Assembly: GCF_000248055.1 (NCBI RefSeq)
Contig: NZ_BAFC01000112.1
Location: forward strand, 36,804-100,803
Length of the DNA stretch: 64,000 bases
Origin: Gordonia sputi NBRC 100414
GTDB lineage: Bacteria > Actinomycetota > Actinomycetes > Mycobacteriales > Mycobacteriaceae
Reading direction: 5' to 3'
Part shown: one piece after another, positions 34,749 to 43,091 of the stretch
How positions within the stretch are numbered: position 1 is the first letter of the stretch
Layout: each line of letters begins with the position of its first letter
Position numbers and translations under genes: made by a program
The notes under the pieces: generated by a model
Seen by the model: only the letters and a program-made list of their open reading frames with translations
Databases searched by the model: none
Told to the model about the DNA's origin: nothing

Positions 34749-36506
34749 TCAGCCCCGACTACGGCCGGCGACGCGCGGATTACCGCGCTTCCCCCAGCTG
34801 TCACCGCGTTTGCCGTGGCGGTCACGGTTGAAGCCGCCACCGCCCTGACCATTACGTTTACCGCCACGTGCGCGAGGCGGGCCCTGGTCGCGACGGATGT
34901 CGATCGGGTTCTTGCCGATCCGCGTGTGCCTCAGCCGATCCAACGTCTCACGATCGAGGTCCTCGGGAAGTTCGACGATCGAGAAGTCGTCGCGGATGCT
35001 GATGTTGCCGAAATCACCCCGGGTCAGTCCGCCCTCGTTGGCGATCGCGCCCACAATTGCACCCGGAGACACCTTGTGTTTGCGCCCGACAGCGATCCGA
35101 TAGGTGGCGAAGTTGCCGCCACCCGACCTCGGCGCACGTTCCCGGCGCTCCGGACGCTCACCCTTCGGCGGGTCGGGTGCCATTAGGAATCCACCGTCGC
35201 GGGTCTCGAGCGCCAGCGCGGCCGCGATGTCGGCCATCGCCACGTCGTTGTCGCGGGCGTAGTTCTCGATCAGTTGCCGGAACATGTCGAGATTCTCCGA
35301 CGCGAGATTCTCGGTGATGGAGTCGGCGAAACGCGCGACGCGCTGGGCGTTGACGTCGTCGACGGATGGCAGATCGATCTCGGTGAGCGGTTGGCGTGTT
35401 GCACGCTCGATCGCGCGCAGCAGGTGACGCTCGCGGGGTGACACGAACAGCAGGGCGTTACCCGATCGTCCGGCACGTCCGGTGCGTCCGATGCGGTGCA
35501 CGTACGACTCGGTGTCGTGCGGAATGTCGTAGTTGACCACATGCGAGATCCGGTCGACGTCGAGTCCGCGGGCGGCTACGTCGGTGGCGACGAGAATGTC
35601 GATCCCGCCCGCCTTGAGCTGATTGATCGTCCGCTCGCGCTGAGCCTGCACCATGTCGCCGTTGATCGCGACTGCGGAGAACCCCCGCGAGCGCAACTTC
35701 TCGGCGAGTTCCTCGGTAGCCGACTTCGTGCGGACGAAGACGATCATCGCGTCGAACGTCTCGACTTCGAGAAAGCGCGTCAGGGCATCGAGTTTGCGCT
35801 GGTGAGACACCTGCAGATAGCGCTGGGTGATGTTCTGGGCGGTCGCGGTCTTGGCTTTGACCGTGATCTCCTGCGCGTCGTGCAGGTATCGCTGGGCGAG
35901 CCGTCTGATCGCGCTCGGCATGGTCGCCGAGAACAACGCGACCTGCTTGTCGTCGGGAGTCTCAGCGAGAATGCGTTCGACGTCCTCGGCGAATCCCATC
36001 GTCAGCATCTCGTCGGCTTCGTCGAGCACTAGGAAGTCGAGTTGGGAGATGTCGAGTGTGCCCTTGTCGAGGTGGTCGATGACGCGTCCCGGCGTACCGA
36101 CGATCACCTGCGCGCCACGCTTGAGACCGGCGAGCTGCACGCCGTAACTCTGTCCGCCGTAGATCGGCAACACACGTACATCGGGCATATGTGCCGAGTA
36201 TTTGCCGAACGCTTCGGCCACCTGGAGTGCGAGCTCACGGGTCGGCGCGAGGATCAACGCCTGTGGGCGTCGAATCTGCGGGTCGATCCGCGACAGGATC
36301 GGAATCGCGAACGCGGCGGTCTTGCCGGTACCGGTCTGGGCGAGACCGACAACGTCGCGACCCTCCATGAGCGGTGGAATCGTGGCCGCCTGGATGGGCG
36401 ACGGGGTCTCGTAACCGACATCGGCGATGGCGTTGCGTACGCGTTCGTCGATGTCGAGATCGTCGAATGTGATCGACGGTGCGTCTTGGGTCGGGCTGTC
36501 GGTCAT
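34749..36506 (-). CDS. deaD: DEAD-box ATP-dependent RNA helicase
   Basis: A 585-residue cold-shock/ribosome-assembly type helicase (CsdA/DeaD group). It has the Q motif (PSPIQAATIPPLM), AQTGTGKT, PTRELA, the DEAD box VLDEADEMLTMGF, SAT, ATDVAARGLD and HRIGRTGRAGR. A DbpA-type RNA-binding domain follows (about 460-535, GAIVGAIANEGGL), and a basic Gly/Arg-rich tail. The tail likely adds nonspecific RNA binding. The gene is divergent from the acyl-CoA ligase with about 230 bp between them, including AT-richer sequence that may hold both promoters. Confidence 0.92.
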   Translation of the reverse strand: MTDSPTQDAPSITFDDLDIDERVRNAIADVGYETPSPIQAATIPPLMEGRDVVGLAQTGTGKTAAFAIPILSRIDPQIRRPQALILAPTRELALQVAEAFGKYSAHMPDVRVLPIYGGQSYGVQLAGLKRGAQVIVGTPGRVIDHLDKGTLDISQLDFLVLDEADEMLTMGFAEDVERILAETPDDKQVALFSATMPSAIRRLAQRYLHDAQEITVKAKTATAQNITQRYLQVSHQRKLDALTRFLEVETFDAMIVFVRTKSATEELAEKLRSRGFSAVAINGDMVQAQRERTINQLKAGGIDILVATDVAARGLDVDRISHVVNYDIPHDTESYVHRIGRTGRAGRSGNALLFVSPRERHLLRAIERATRQPLTEIDLPSVDDVNAQRVARFADSITENLASENLDMFRQLIENYARDNDVAMADIAAALALETRDGGFLMAPDPPKGERPERRERAPRSGGGNFATYRIAVGRKHKVSPGAIVGAIANEGGLTRGDFGNISIRDDFSIVELPEDLDRETLDRLRHTRIGKNPIDIRRDQGPPRARGGKRNGQGGGGFNRDRHGKRGDSWGKRGNPRVAGRSRG

Positions 36507-36737
36507 GGTCTGCGTGTCCCGTTCATCGACTCATACTCTAATCCGCGGGCGGGCCAAAAGCGGCATTCACGTGCCGCACGGTCATGACCCGAGTCGATCA
36601 CACCTGAATGTGATGAGCACCACTTTCCCTGCTACCCTCTGTGGCAACATATCCGAGCGGCATCCCGCCCGACCTCGACTATGTCCGTTATGTCTATGTC
36701 CGAAATGCCGGATACCACGTCCCAGGGGGCCACCTAC

Positions 36738-38525
36738 ATGCAGCAGTACGCCACTCCGTCGGATCTGACCGTCGAAGACAAGGCCACGCTGGTCGACACT
36801 CTGCTTCGTTATCGCGACGAACGCCCGACACTGCCATTGTTCAAGCGATTGTCGTCCGGTCAGTGGATCACAGTGACCGCCAAACACTTCGCCGACGAGG
36901 TCGACGGCGTGGCCAAAGGCCTCATCGCGTCGGGCATCGAGCCGGGCGACCGCGTCGCGATCTGTTCGGCCACGCGGTATGAGTGGTCACTCCTCGACTA
37001 CGCCATCTGGCGTGCGGGCGCGACAACCGTCGCGGTGTACGAGACCTCTGCACCTGATCAGGTTCAGTACCTTCTCGACGACTCCGGAACCGTCGCGCTG
37101 ATCGTCGAGGACGACAACCATCGCGACAAGTTCCGCGAGGTGACCGCCGCATTGCCGGCGCTTCGTGAGACCTTCGTCATCGACGACGGCGCGGTGAACG
37201 AGCTGACACAACGTGGCGCGGATGTTCCCGACTCCGAACTCGATTCGCGACACGCCAACACGGTGTCGTCCGACGCCGCGACGCTGATCTACACCTCGGG
37301 GACCACCGGCCGCCCCAAGGGCGTGGTGCTCACCCATGCGAACTTCCTCGCTGAATGCGCGGCGACCCGCGAGGCCGTCGGCTCGGGCCTCGAAGAGGGC
37401 AATTCGACGCTCCTCTTCCTGCCGTTGGCACACGTCTTCGCCCGCGTCATCGCCGTCGCAAGCCTGGAGAGCGGCGTGATCGTGGGTCACACCAGCGATA
37501 TCCCGCACCTCGTCGAGCATCTCGCCACGTTCAAGCCGAACTACGTGTTGTCGGTGCCGCGCGTGTTCGAGAAGGTCTACAACTCCGCCAAGCAGAAGGC
37601 ATACGACGGCGGTAAGGGATCAATCTTCGACAAGGCCGCCGACACCGCCATCGAGTACAGCGAGGCGTTGGAAAAGGGCGGACCCGGCATCGTGCTCAAG
37701 CTCAAGCACAAGGTGTTCGACGCCCTGGTCTACAACAAGCTGCGTGCCGCACTCGGCGGCAACTGCGACGGTGCGATCTCGGGCGGAGCCCCACTCGGAG
37801 CGCGCCTCGGGCACTTCTTCCGTGGCGCGGGTGTGCCGGTTTACGAGGGCTACGGACTGTCGGAAACCACAGCTGCAATCACCGCCAACAGCGAAGAGCA
37901 CCAGCGTGTGGGTTCTGTCGGGCGGCCGATTCCCGGCGTGACCATCGCGATTGCCGAGGAGGACGGCGAGGTTCTCGTCAAGGGACCTGTGGTCTTCACC
38001 GAGTACTGGCACAACCCCGACGCCACCGCCGACGCGATTCGCGACGGATGGTTCCACACCGGCGACGTCGGACGTCTCGATGACGGCTTTCTCTACATCA
38101 CTGGCCGTAAGAAGGAATTGATCGTCACGGCGGGCGGCAAGAACGTCTCCCCCGCCCAGCTCGAGGACTCGATCCGTGCGCATCCGATGATCAGCCAGTG
38201 CCTCGTCGTCGGCGACAACAAACCGTTCATCGCCGCATTGATCACCATCGACACCGAGGCAGTTCCCGGTTGGCTCGAGCGCAACGGGCTCGCTGCCGAC
38301 ACCCCGTTGACCGAGCTGGCCTCCAACGACAAGCTGCGCGCGGAGATCACCGAGGCTGTCGACGCCGCCAATGCGAAGGTCTCCAAGGCCGAGGCGATCA
38401 AGAAGTTCAACATCCTCGACACCGATTTCACGATCGATTCGGGCGAGCTCACGCCGACGATGAAGCTCAAGCGCAACATCATCCACTCGGCCCATCAGAA
38501 GGCGATCGCCGACCTCTACACATGA
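36738..38525 (+). CDS. fadD15: Long-chain-fatty-acid-CoA ligase (FadD15-like)
   Basis: A 595-residue ANL-superfamily ligase that activates fatty acids as acyl-AMP, then acyl-CoA. Motifs: P-loop YTSGTTGRPKGVVLTH, GYGLSETTAAI, TGDVGRLDDGFLYITGRKKE and the C-terminal catalytic Lys in LTPTMKLKR. The overall sequence follows M. tuberculosis FadD15. The start is chosen at ATG 36738, where AGGGGG precedes it and the protein aligns with FadD15; four in-frame ATGs at 36681-36705 would add up to 19 residues. A strong hairpin follows the stop. Confidence 0.87.
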   Translation: MQQYATPSDLTVEDKATLVDTLLRYRDERPTLPLFKRLSSGQWITVTAKHFADEVDGVAKGLIASGIEPGDRVAICSATRYEWSLLDYAIWRAGATTVAVYETSAPDQVQYLLDDSGTVALIVEDDNHRDKFREVTAALPALRETFVIDDGAVNELTQRGADVPDSELDSRHANTVSSDAATLIYTSGTTGRPKGVVLTHANFLAECAATREAVGSGLEEGNSTLLFLPLAHVFARVIAVASLESGVIVGHTSDIPHLVEHLATFKPNYVLSVPRVFEKVYNSAKQKAYDGGKGSIFDKAADTAIEYSEALEKGGPGIVLKLKHKVFDALVYNKLRAALGGNCDGAISGGAPLGARLGHFFRGAGVPVYEGYGLSETTAAITANSEEHQRVGSVGRPIPGVTIAIAEEDGEVLVKGPVVFTEYWHNPDATADAIRDGWFHTGDVGRLDDGFLYITGRKKELIVTAGGKNVSPAQLEDSIRAHPMISQCLVVGDNKPFIAALITIDTEAVPGWLERNGLAADTPLTELASNDKLRAEITEAVDAANAKVSKAEAIKKFNILDTDFTIDSGELTPTMKLKRNIIHSAHQKAIADLYT

Positions 38526-38544
38526 TCGCTCAGTAGACAGTCAA

Positions 38545-38586
38545 ACCGCACCCCGCGTGGCCCTGCACGGCTACGCGGGGTGCGGT
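38545..38586 (+). terminator. Terminator after the FadD15-like gene
   Basis: A perfect 13-bp stem (38545-38557 with 38574-38586), 16-nt loop able to pair internally, followed by CTTCT. Confidence 0.75.
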
Positions 38587-38599
38587 CTTCTACGCTCGA

Positions 38600-39772
38600 A
38601 TGACCATGACCCGTGATCTCGCCATCGACGCCACGCGCGGCGTCGCCATCTGGTCGATGATCACGGCGCACTTTGCCCTGGGAATGCGCATCGCCGAGCC
38701 CACGCACTCGTTCCCCTACGTCGACGGGATGTCTGCGTTCGTCCTGCTGTCGGGATTCGTTCTGGGCCTGGTGTATCAGCGGTGGATCGAACGCCATGGA
38801 TTGTGGTTCGCGTATCGACGTCTCACCAAACGGATCGTCGTGCTGTATTTCTGCCAGTTGACGATCGCGCTCGTCGCCGTCGCCGCGGCGATGGCCGGGC
38901 ATCGCTGGCTGACGCTCCTACTTCCGATCGACGGGTGGGGTGAAGGTATCCGACTCGCGCTGAGAATGGACTACCTGCCCAGTGGGGGCAACATCTTGTT
39001 GCTGTACCTGGTGTTGATGGCCTCGGCATATGTCGTATTCCCCCTTCTGATGCGTGGATGGTGGGTCGCGGTGCTGTGTGCATCGATCGCGCTGTACGTG
39101 ATCTCGCAGATTCACTCCCCGGACTGGTTTTTCCTGACCCAGTCGATGGCGTCTCCGCGGACGGAGAACTGGGCAGCGTGGCAGATCATGTTCGTGCCCG
39201 CACTGGTGATCGGCTGGAACTGGCGGCGATGGCAGGGAGCTCGCTTCATCGACAGATACCTGCCTGCAATCCTTGTCGGGGCGGTCTGCGTCTGGTTGGT
39301 CTTCCACTACGTGATCGACACCGGCCCGTGGGCCGAACTCGAATCCCACTTCGCCGACAAGGTCAGCTTCGCGCCGGCACGCGCGCTGGGCGCCTGGGTC
39401 GTCGTACCCGCGGTGTACGGGGTGTTCCGTGCGCTACTTCGGGTGTGGCACCACGACTGGTTGCGGCCTCTCGTGATGACCGGAGCGCGCAGCCTCGACT
39501 CGTATGTCATTCAGGCGATCGCCCTGATCATCGTTCCGATCCACGTCGCCCACCGCCCCTGGGACGAGACCACGTCGGTAGCCGTCACGCTGCTCGTCTT
39601 CGGTGCGTGCTGGGCGTGGGCGGAACTTCGACGCGCCGCTGAGATCGACAAGCTCCATAGACTTCCCGCGATCGCCTATCGCGCGACTCACAGCCCCGCC
39701 GCTCCGCCGTCCGACAGCTCGGCTGCTCCTACCTCGGAACGCGAACCTGTCAGCGAAGCTGTACCCAGTTGA
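38600..39772 (+). CDS. OpgC-like polytopic membrane acyltransferase-family protein
   Basis: A 390-residue protein with about ten predicted transmembrane helices and the OpgC start pattern RDLAIDATRGVAIWSMITAH, then FVLLSGFVLGLVY. OpgC proteins succinylate periplasmic glucans; the related acyltransferase-3 fold modifies many envelope glycans. Here the acceptor is unknown. The C-terminal 50 residues are a Pro/Ser/Ala-rich cytoplasmic tail. An in-frame ATG at 38606 is an equally good start. It faces the PAP2 phosphatase gene with a shared hairpin. Confidence 0.8.
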   Translation: MTMTRDLAIDATRGVAIWSMITAHFALGMRIAEPTHSFPYVDGMSAFVLLSGFVLGLVYQRWIERHGLWFAYRRLTKRIVVLYFCQLTIALVAVAAAMAGHRWLTLLLPIDGWGEGIRLALRMDYLPSGGNILLLYLVLMASAYVVFPLLMRGWWVAVLCASIALYVISQIHSPDWFFLTQSMASPRTENWAAWQIMFVPALVIGWNWRRWQGARFIDRYLPAILVGAVCVWLVFHYVIDTGPWAELESHFADKVSFAPARALGAWVVVPAVYGVFRALLRVWHHDWLRPLVMTGARSLDSYVIQAIALIIVPIHVAHRPWDETTSVAVTLLVFGACWAWAELRRAAEIDKLHRLPAIAYRATHSPAAPPSDSSAAPTSEREPVSEAVPS

Positions 39773-39831
39773 GTTCCCGTAGCCGTTGACTGGTCTGGGA
39801 ACTCAGGTCGGCTGCGCAGAAAGTTACGTCT

Positions 39832-39873
39832 CTCGGGGCCTCCGCATGTACCGGTACGCGCGGAGGCTCCGAG
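39832..39873. terminator. Bidirectional hairpin between convergent genes
   Basis: Stem 39832-39845 with 39860-39873 (14 bp, one G-T pair on the plus strand) and a 14-nt self-complementary loop, centred between the convergent OpgC-like and PAP2 genes. Confidence 0.7.
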
Positions 39874-39925
39874 GGATGTGGTTTTCTGCGCTGCGATCCG
39901 ACCTATCTGAGCTGAGCAACCTGCC

Positions 39926-41074
39926 TCAGCGAGCCACCCACGCACGCGCGATGTCGAGTCGCTGCCAGCCGCCGTTCGCCCCGGTCTTGTCGAGCGGATA
40001 CCCGCCGGGCAAGGCCGTCCGCGCCAACAGGTCGCGCAGCTGCTGCGTCGACCACCCCGGATGGGCGGCCCGGATCAGGTTCTCGGCACCGGCCGGAACC
40101 TGAAGTGGCGCAGCGGGTCCGGTCGGCAGGAACGAGAAGGTCGAGCGTTGGCGGTAGCTACTCAACGGGGCGTCGGTCCCTACGTAGGGCTGCTGGCAGC
40201 CGACGATGCGACCGATCGGCGCACCGACCCGCGCGGCGAGTACCGACCGCAGTTCGGTCCGTGCCTGCGCCAGCAGCGTTGCGAAACTCGGGTCGGCGAT
40301 GACCTCGGAAGTGATGTTCTCGGCAAGCATGCGCCCACCGATGACGTCGAGCGGGTAGTGCACGCCGAGCACGACGCGGTGATAACCGTACTCAGCGCCA
40401 CGGGCGAGAACCTGCGGCCCGACCTCGGGCAACATGCTCGCGATCAGGAAGGCCTGCGTGTAGCCCCAGGTGGTATGTCCCGACGGGTACGACCCGCTGC
40501 CGCGTACCGATTCGTAGAGGTCGGGACGGCCGTCGCCGTAATGACGGATGAGAGTGGGCGCCACCTCGAACGGCCGCCGGTAGTCGAAGTACTTCTTCTC
40601 CTTCGACGTGCCGACGCGATCGCCGACCAACGCCTTGTCGCCGAGCAGCAGCTCACTCGTTTTCGGGAGCTGCCCTGCCTTGAGGGCGTCGAAGAACGCG
40701 GGCGAGAGCTTCGAGCCGAGGGCGTTGAAGATCGCGGGTCCCTCGATCGCGTAGTTGTCGTCGACCGCATACGCCGACACCTTCGGGCTCGCAGCATTGT
40801 TCACCGCGATGGCCTCGAGAAGATTTTGCTGTTTGATCAGCGGGGACAGCGACGAGAACGCGTCGAGCGTCGCGATGTGATTCGCGGGCTTCGCCGTCGC
40901 GAACGGCGCCGACTTCTCGCCCGCGGTGAAGCCGCTCGACGCCGAGACCGTGGTCGGAGTGAACGCACAGGCCGCGGGAGCCGCAGTCGCGGTCGTGGGT
41001 ACGAGCAACCCGACGGCAGCGATCGCGGGAACGACTGCGGCCGTGAGTAATCTGCGGCTTCCGAACCGACGCAT
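39926..41074 (-). CDS. Secreted PAP2-family acid phosphatase
   Basis: A 382-residue exported phosphatase with a Sec signal peptide (MRRFGSRRLLTAAV..., cleavage near TATAAPAA). The three vanadate-peroxidase/PAP2 motifs are present: KKYFDYRRPF, SGSYPSGHTTWGY and HRVVLGVHYPLDVIGGR. The family includes bacterial class A acid phosphatases and lipid phosphatases; the lack of several membrane helices suggests a soluble extracytoplasmic enzyme. ATG 41074 is preceded by GGGGAGG; upstream frame to 41152 is rejected. The 212 bp between it and the upstream methyltransferase gene shows nothing I can name. Confidence 0.85.
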   Translation of the reverse strand: MRRFGSRRLLTAAVVPAIAAVGLLVPTTATAAPAACAFTPTTVSASSGFTAGEKSAPFATAKPANHIATLDAFSSLSPLIKQQNLLEAIAVNNAASPKVSAYAVDDNYAIEGPAIFNALGSKLSPAFFDALKAGQLPKTSELLLGDKALVGDRVGTSKEKKYFDYRRPFEVAPTLIRHYGDGRPDLYESVRGSGSYPSGHTTWGYTQAFLIASMLPEVGPQVLARGAEYGYHRVVLGVHYPLDVIGGRMLAENITSEVIADPSFATLLAQARTELRSVLAARVGAPIGRIVGCQQPYVGTDAPLSSYRQRSTFSFLPTGPAAPLQVPAGAENLIRAAHPGWSTQQLRDLLARTALPGGYPLDKTGANGGWQRLDIARAWVAR

Positions 41075-41286
41075 ATGGTGTTGCCTCCCCGAATGAGTTG
41101 CGCCCCATGGACGTCGGGGCCGGTCGCGAACCCTCTCAGATGACCAGCTCATGTCAACGACGAGGCGACGTCGCGGTGAACGTCAGGTGTCGGGCCCGGT
41201 CCCATCGGATCGGGGTCGGACAATCCGGTCGGGCTGATCGGTTGTGGTTCGCGTTCCGGTTGAGGCGGAAGTGGTCGGACGCTTGC

Positions 41287-42813
41287 TCAGCGAACCTCGT
41301 AGAGGATGCCCCGCCCGATGGCCTCACGGACGACGGGTAGCGCTGCCGCAGCGAGCGCGTCGGCGTCGACGTCGTGGAAGTCGGCGAGGAGTTCGATGAG
41401 TGCTCCCAGCGGCACCTGACCCCGGCAACCCGCCAGCAACGCCCGTGAGACCTCGTCGACGCCGAGGACGGCGCCCGGCCCACCCGGGCGCCGCACGGAT
41501 GCTCCGATCTCCTGCCAGCCGTCGTCGCCCGGAAGCGACTGCGCGTCGAGGAATACCGGGGAGGTCTTCAGTCGAGCGGCGAGCAGAGCATTGTCGGAGG
41601 TGGTCCGGAGATAGTCGCGACGGTCCAGAAATGCCTTGGCCTCGGGACCGGTCACCTCCTCACCCGCGCCGGTGATCTCTTCGATCACGACGTCGGGCGG
41701 GCCGTCGGGTCCACCCCGACGATCCCGAAGCGTGATGACTCCCATGCCGATTCCCGCGATACGCTCTCGCTGGAACCAGTCGAGCCACGCCGATCCTCGC
41801 GCGGCGATCTGATCCGGTTCTTCGCCCGCGTCGGACAACCACAGCGAGATGTAGTCGACGGGATCGGCCAGCTCGCGCTGCACAACCCACCCGTCGAGCC
41901 CCGTCTCCGCGATCCACGAACCCACTCGATCGCGCCAGTCCGCGTCCTCGTAGACGATCCAGTTGGCAAGCAACTGCGCCGTGCCTCCGGGGTTCAGGCG
42001 CGCGGGCAACTCGCGGATCAGGCGCGCACACAGGGCGTCGCCCTCCATCCCTGAGTCGCGATACTCGTAGTCCTGCGACCCTGACCCGACGACGAACGGC
42101 GGGTTGGAGACGATCAGGTCGAAGCGCTCGTCGCCGACGGGCTCGAACAGACTGCCCTCGCGCAGATCCCAGGACATCCCGTTGAGGCGTGCGGTCGCGG
42201 CCGCCAGGGCAAGCGCGCGGGGGTTGGTATCCGTCGCGACGATCCGATCGGCGTGGGTTCCAAGGTGTAGCGCCTGGATTCCGCACCCGGTACCGAGGTC
42301 CAATGCCGACTCGACCGGGTCACGAATGATCGCCCGCGCCAACGAGATCGACGCTCCCCCGATACCGAGGACGTGATCGTGCCCGACAGGACCCGAACGC
42401 ATCGCGGCGTCCTGATCGGAGACGACGAGGTAGTCGCGGACGTCGTCGGCGTGTGGTCGGATGTCGAGGATCGCGCGCACGCGCCCGTCGTCGACGAACT
42501 CGACGACCCCGTTCGCCGCGAGCGCATCCAGCGGCGTCGACGCAAACACCTGCTCGGCGGCCTCACGCGGCTCGTCAGAGCCGAGGAGGAAGAGGCGTAT
42601 CAGCGTCGCGAGAGGTCGGCGTTCGGCAGGCGCCATCACGGTGGCACGCAGCGCAGGCCACCACACTCCCTTGCCGAGTGCGGCGTTGGCATCGTCACCG
42701 AGAAGTGCGGCGACTCCATCGGAGTTGTACTGCGCCGCACGCAGATCCGCTCCGAGTGAATCGACGACCGACAGGTCGTCGAGAGGAAGACGCCCGAACG
42801 CGGGGTCAGACAT
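41287..42813 (-). CDS. Class I SAM-dependent methyltransferase, N5-glutamine/N6-adenine type
   Basis: A 508-residue protein with an N-terminal winged-helix-like region (about 20-130), a Rossmann methyltransferase core with DLGTGCGIQAL (about 169) and SNPPFVVG (about 234), and a C-terminal extension of about 200 residues. The NPP(F/Y) motif is that of enzymes methylating amide or exocyclic amino nitrogens, such as PrmC/HemK or RNA/DNA adenine methyltransferases. The substrate is not evident. The arrangement is widespread in actinobacteria. It is divergent from the iron-box gene. Confidence 0.82.
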   Translation of the reverse strand: MSDPAFGRLPLDDLSVVDSLGADLRAAQYNSDGVAALLGDDANAALGKGVWWPALRATVMAPAERRPLATLIRLFLLGSDEPREAAEQVFASTPLDALAANGVVEFVDDGRVRAILDIRPHADDVRDYLVVSDQDAAMRSGPVGHDHVLGIGGASISLARAIIRDPVESALDLGTGCGIQALHLGTHADRIVATDTNPRALALAAATARLNGMSWDLREGSLFEPVGDERFDLIVSNPPFVVGSGSQDYEYRDSGMEGDALCARLIRELPARLNPGGTAQLLANWIVYEDADWRDRVGSWIAETGLDGWVVQRELADPVDYISLWLSDAGEEPDQIAARGSAWLDWFQRERIAGIGMGVITLRDRRGGPDGPPDVVIEEITGAGEEVTGPEAKAFLDRRDYLRTTSDNALLAARLKTSPVFLDAQSLPGDDGWQEIGASVRRPGGPGAVLGVDEVSRALLAGCRGQVPLGALIELLADFHDVDADALAAAALPVVREAIGRGILYEVR

Positions 42814-42982
42814 GCGTCACCGACCTTTCGATACTTCATGTGGCGACGTCCAGCAGACCACACGGCTGGGGCGGTGGCGGACGACACTCGGATCAATTCG
42901 CCGAGAAGTCTGTACGGGTTCCGTAAAGTGCCCTAACCTTCCGAGTGTCAGTCGAGACCTGATAGTGACCTTAGAGTTTCAT

Positions 42983-43001
42983 TAAGGTTATGCTAACCTC
43001 A
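42983..43001 (+). promoter_or_regulatory. IdeR/DtxR-type iron box overlapping a -10 element
   Basis: This 19-mer matches the mycobacterial IdeR consensus at 16 of 19 positions, with arms AGGTTA (42985-42990) and TAACCT (42994-42999). TATGCT at 42989-42994 inside it fits a -10 hexamer, and GTGACC at 42965-42970 lies 18 bp upstream as a possible -35. Iron-loaded IdeR binding here would block transcription of the gene at 43092. Confidence 0.75.
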
Positions 43002-43091
43002 CCAACTGAGCCGATGTGCTGGTGCTATCGGCGGGATGAGTTGAGCAGTCGGCAGACACCATTTCGGTGACACATGAGAAGAGAGTGCTTC

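Noticed and set aside
41075..41286. Small gene between the PAP2 and methyltransferase genes
   Set aside because: Open frames here are short, lack start signals and have no recognisable product.
42925..42945. Second IdeR box near CCTAACCTTCC
   Set aside because: Only one half-site is recognisable and the other half does not match, so one box is reported.
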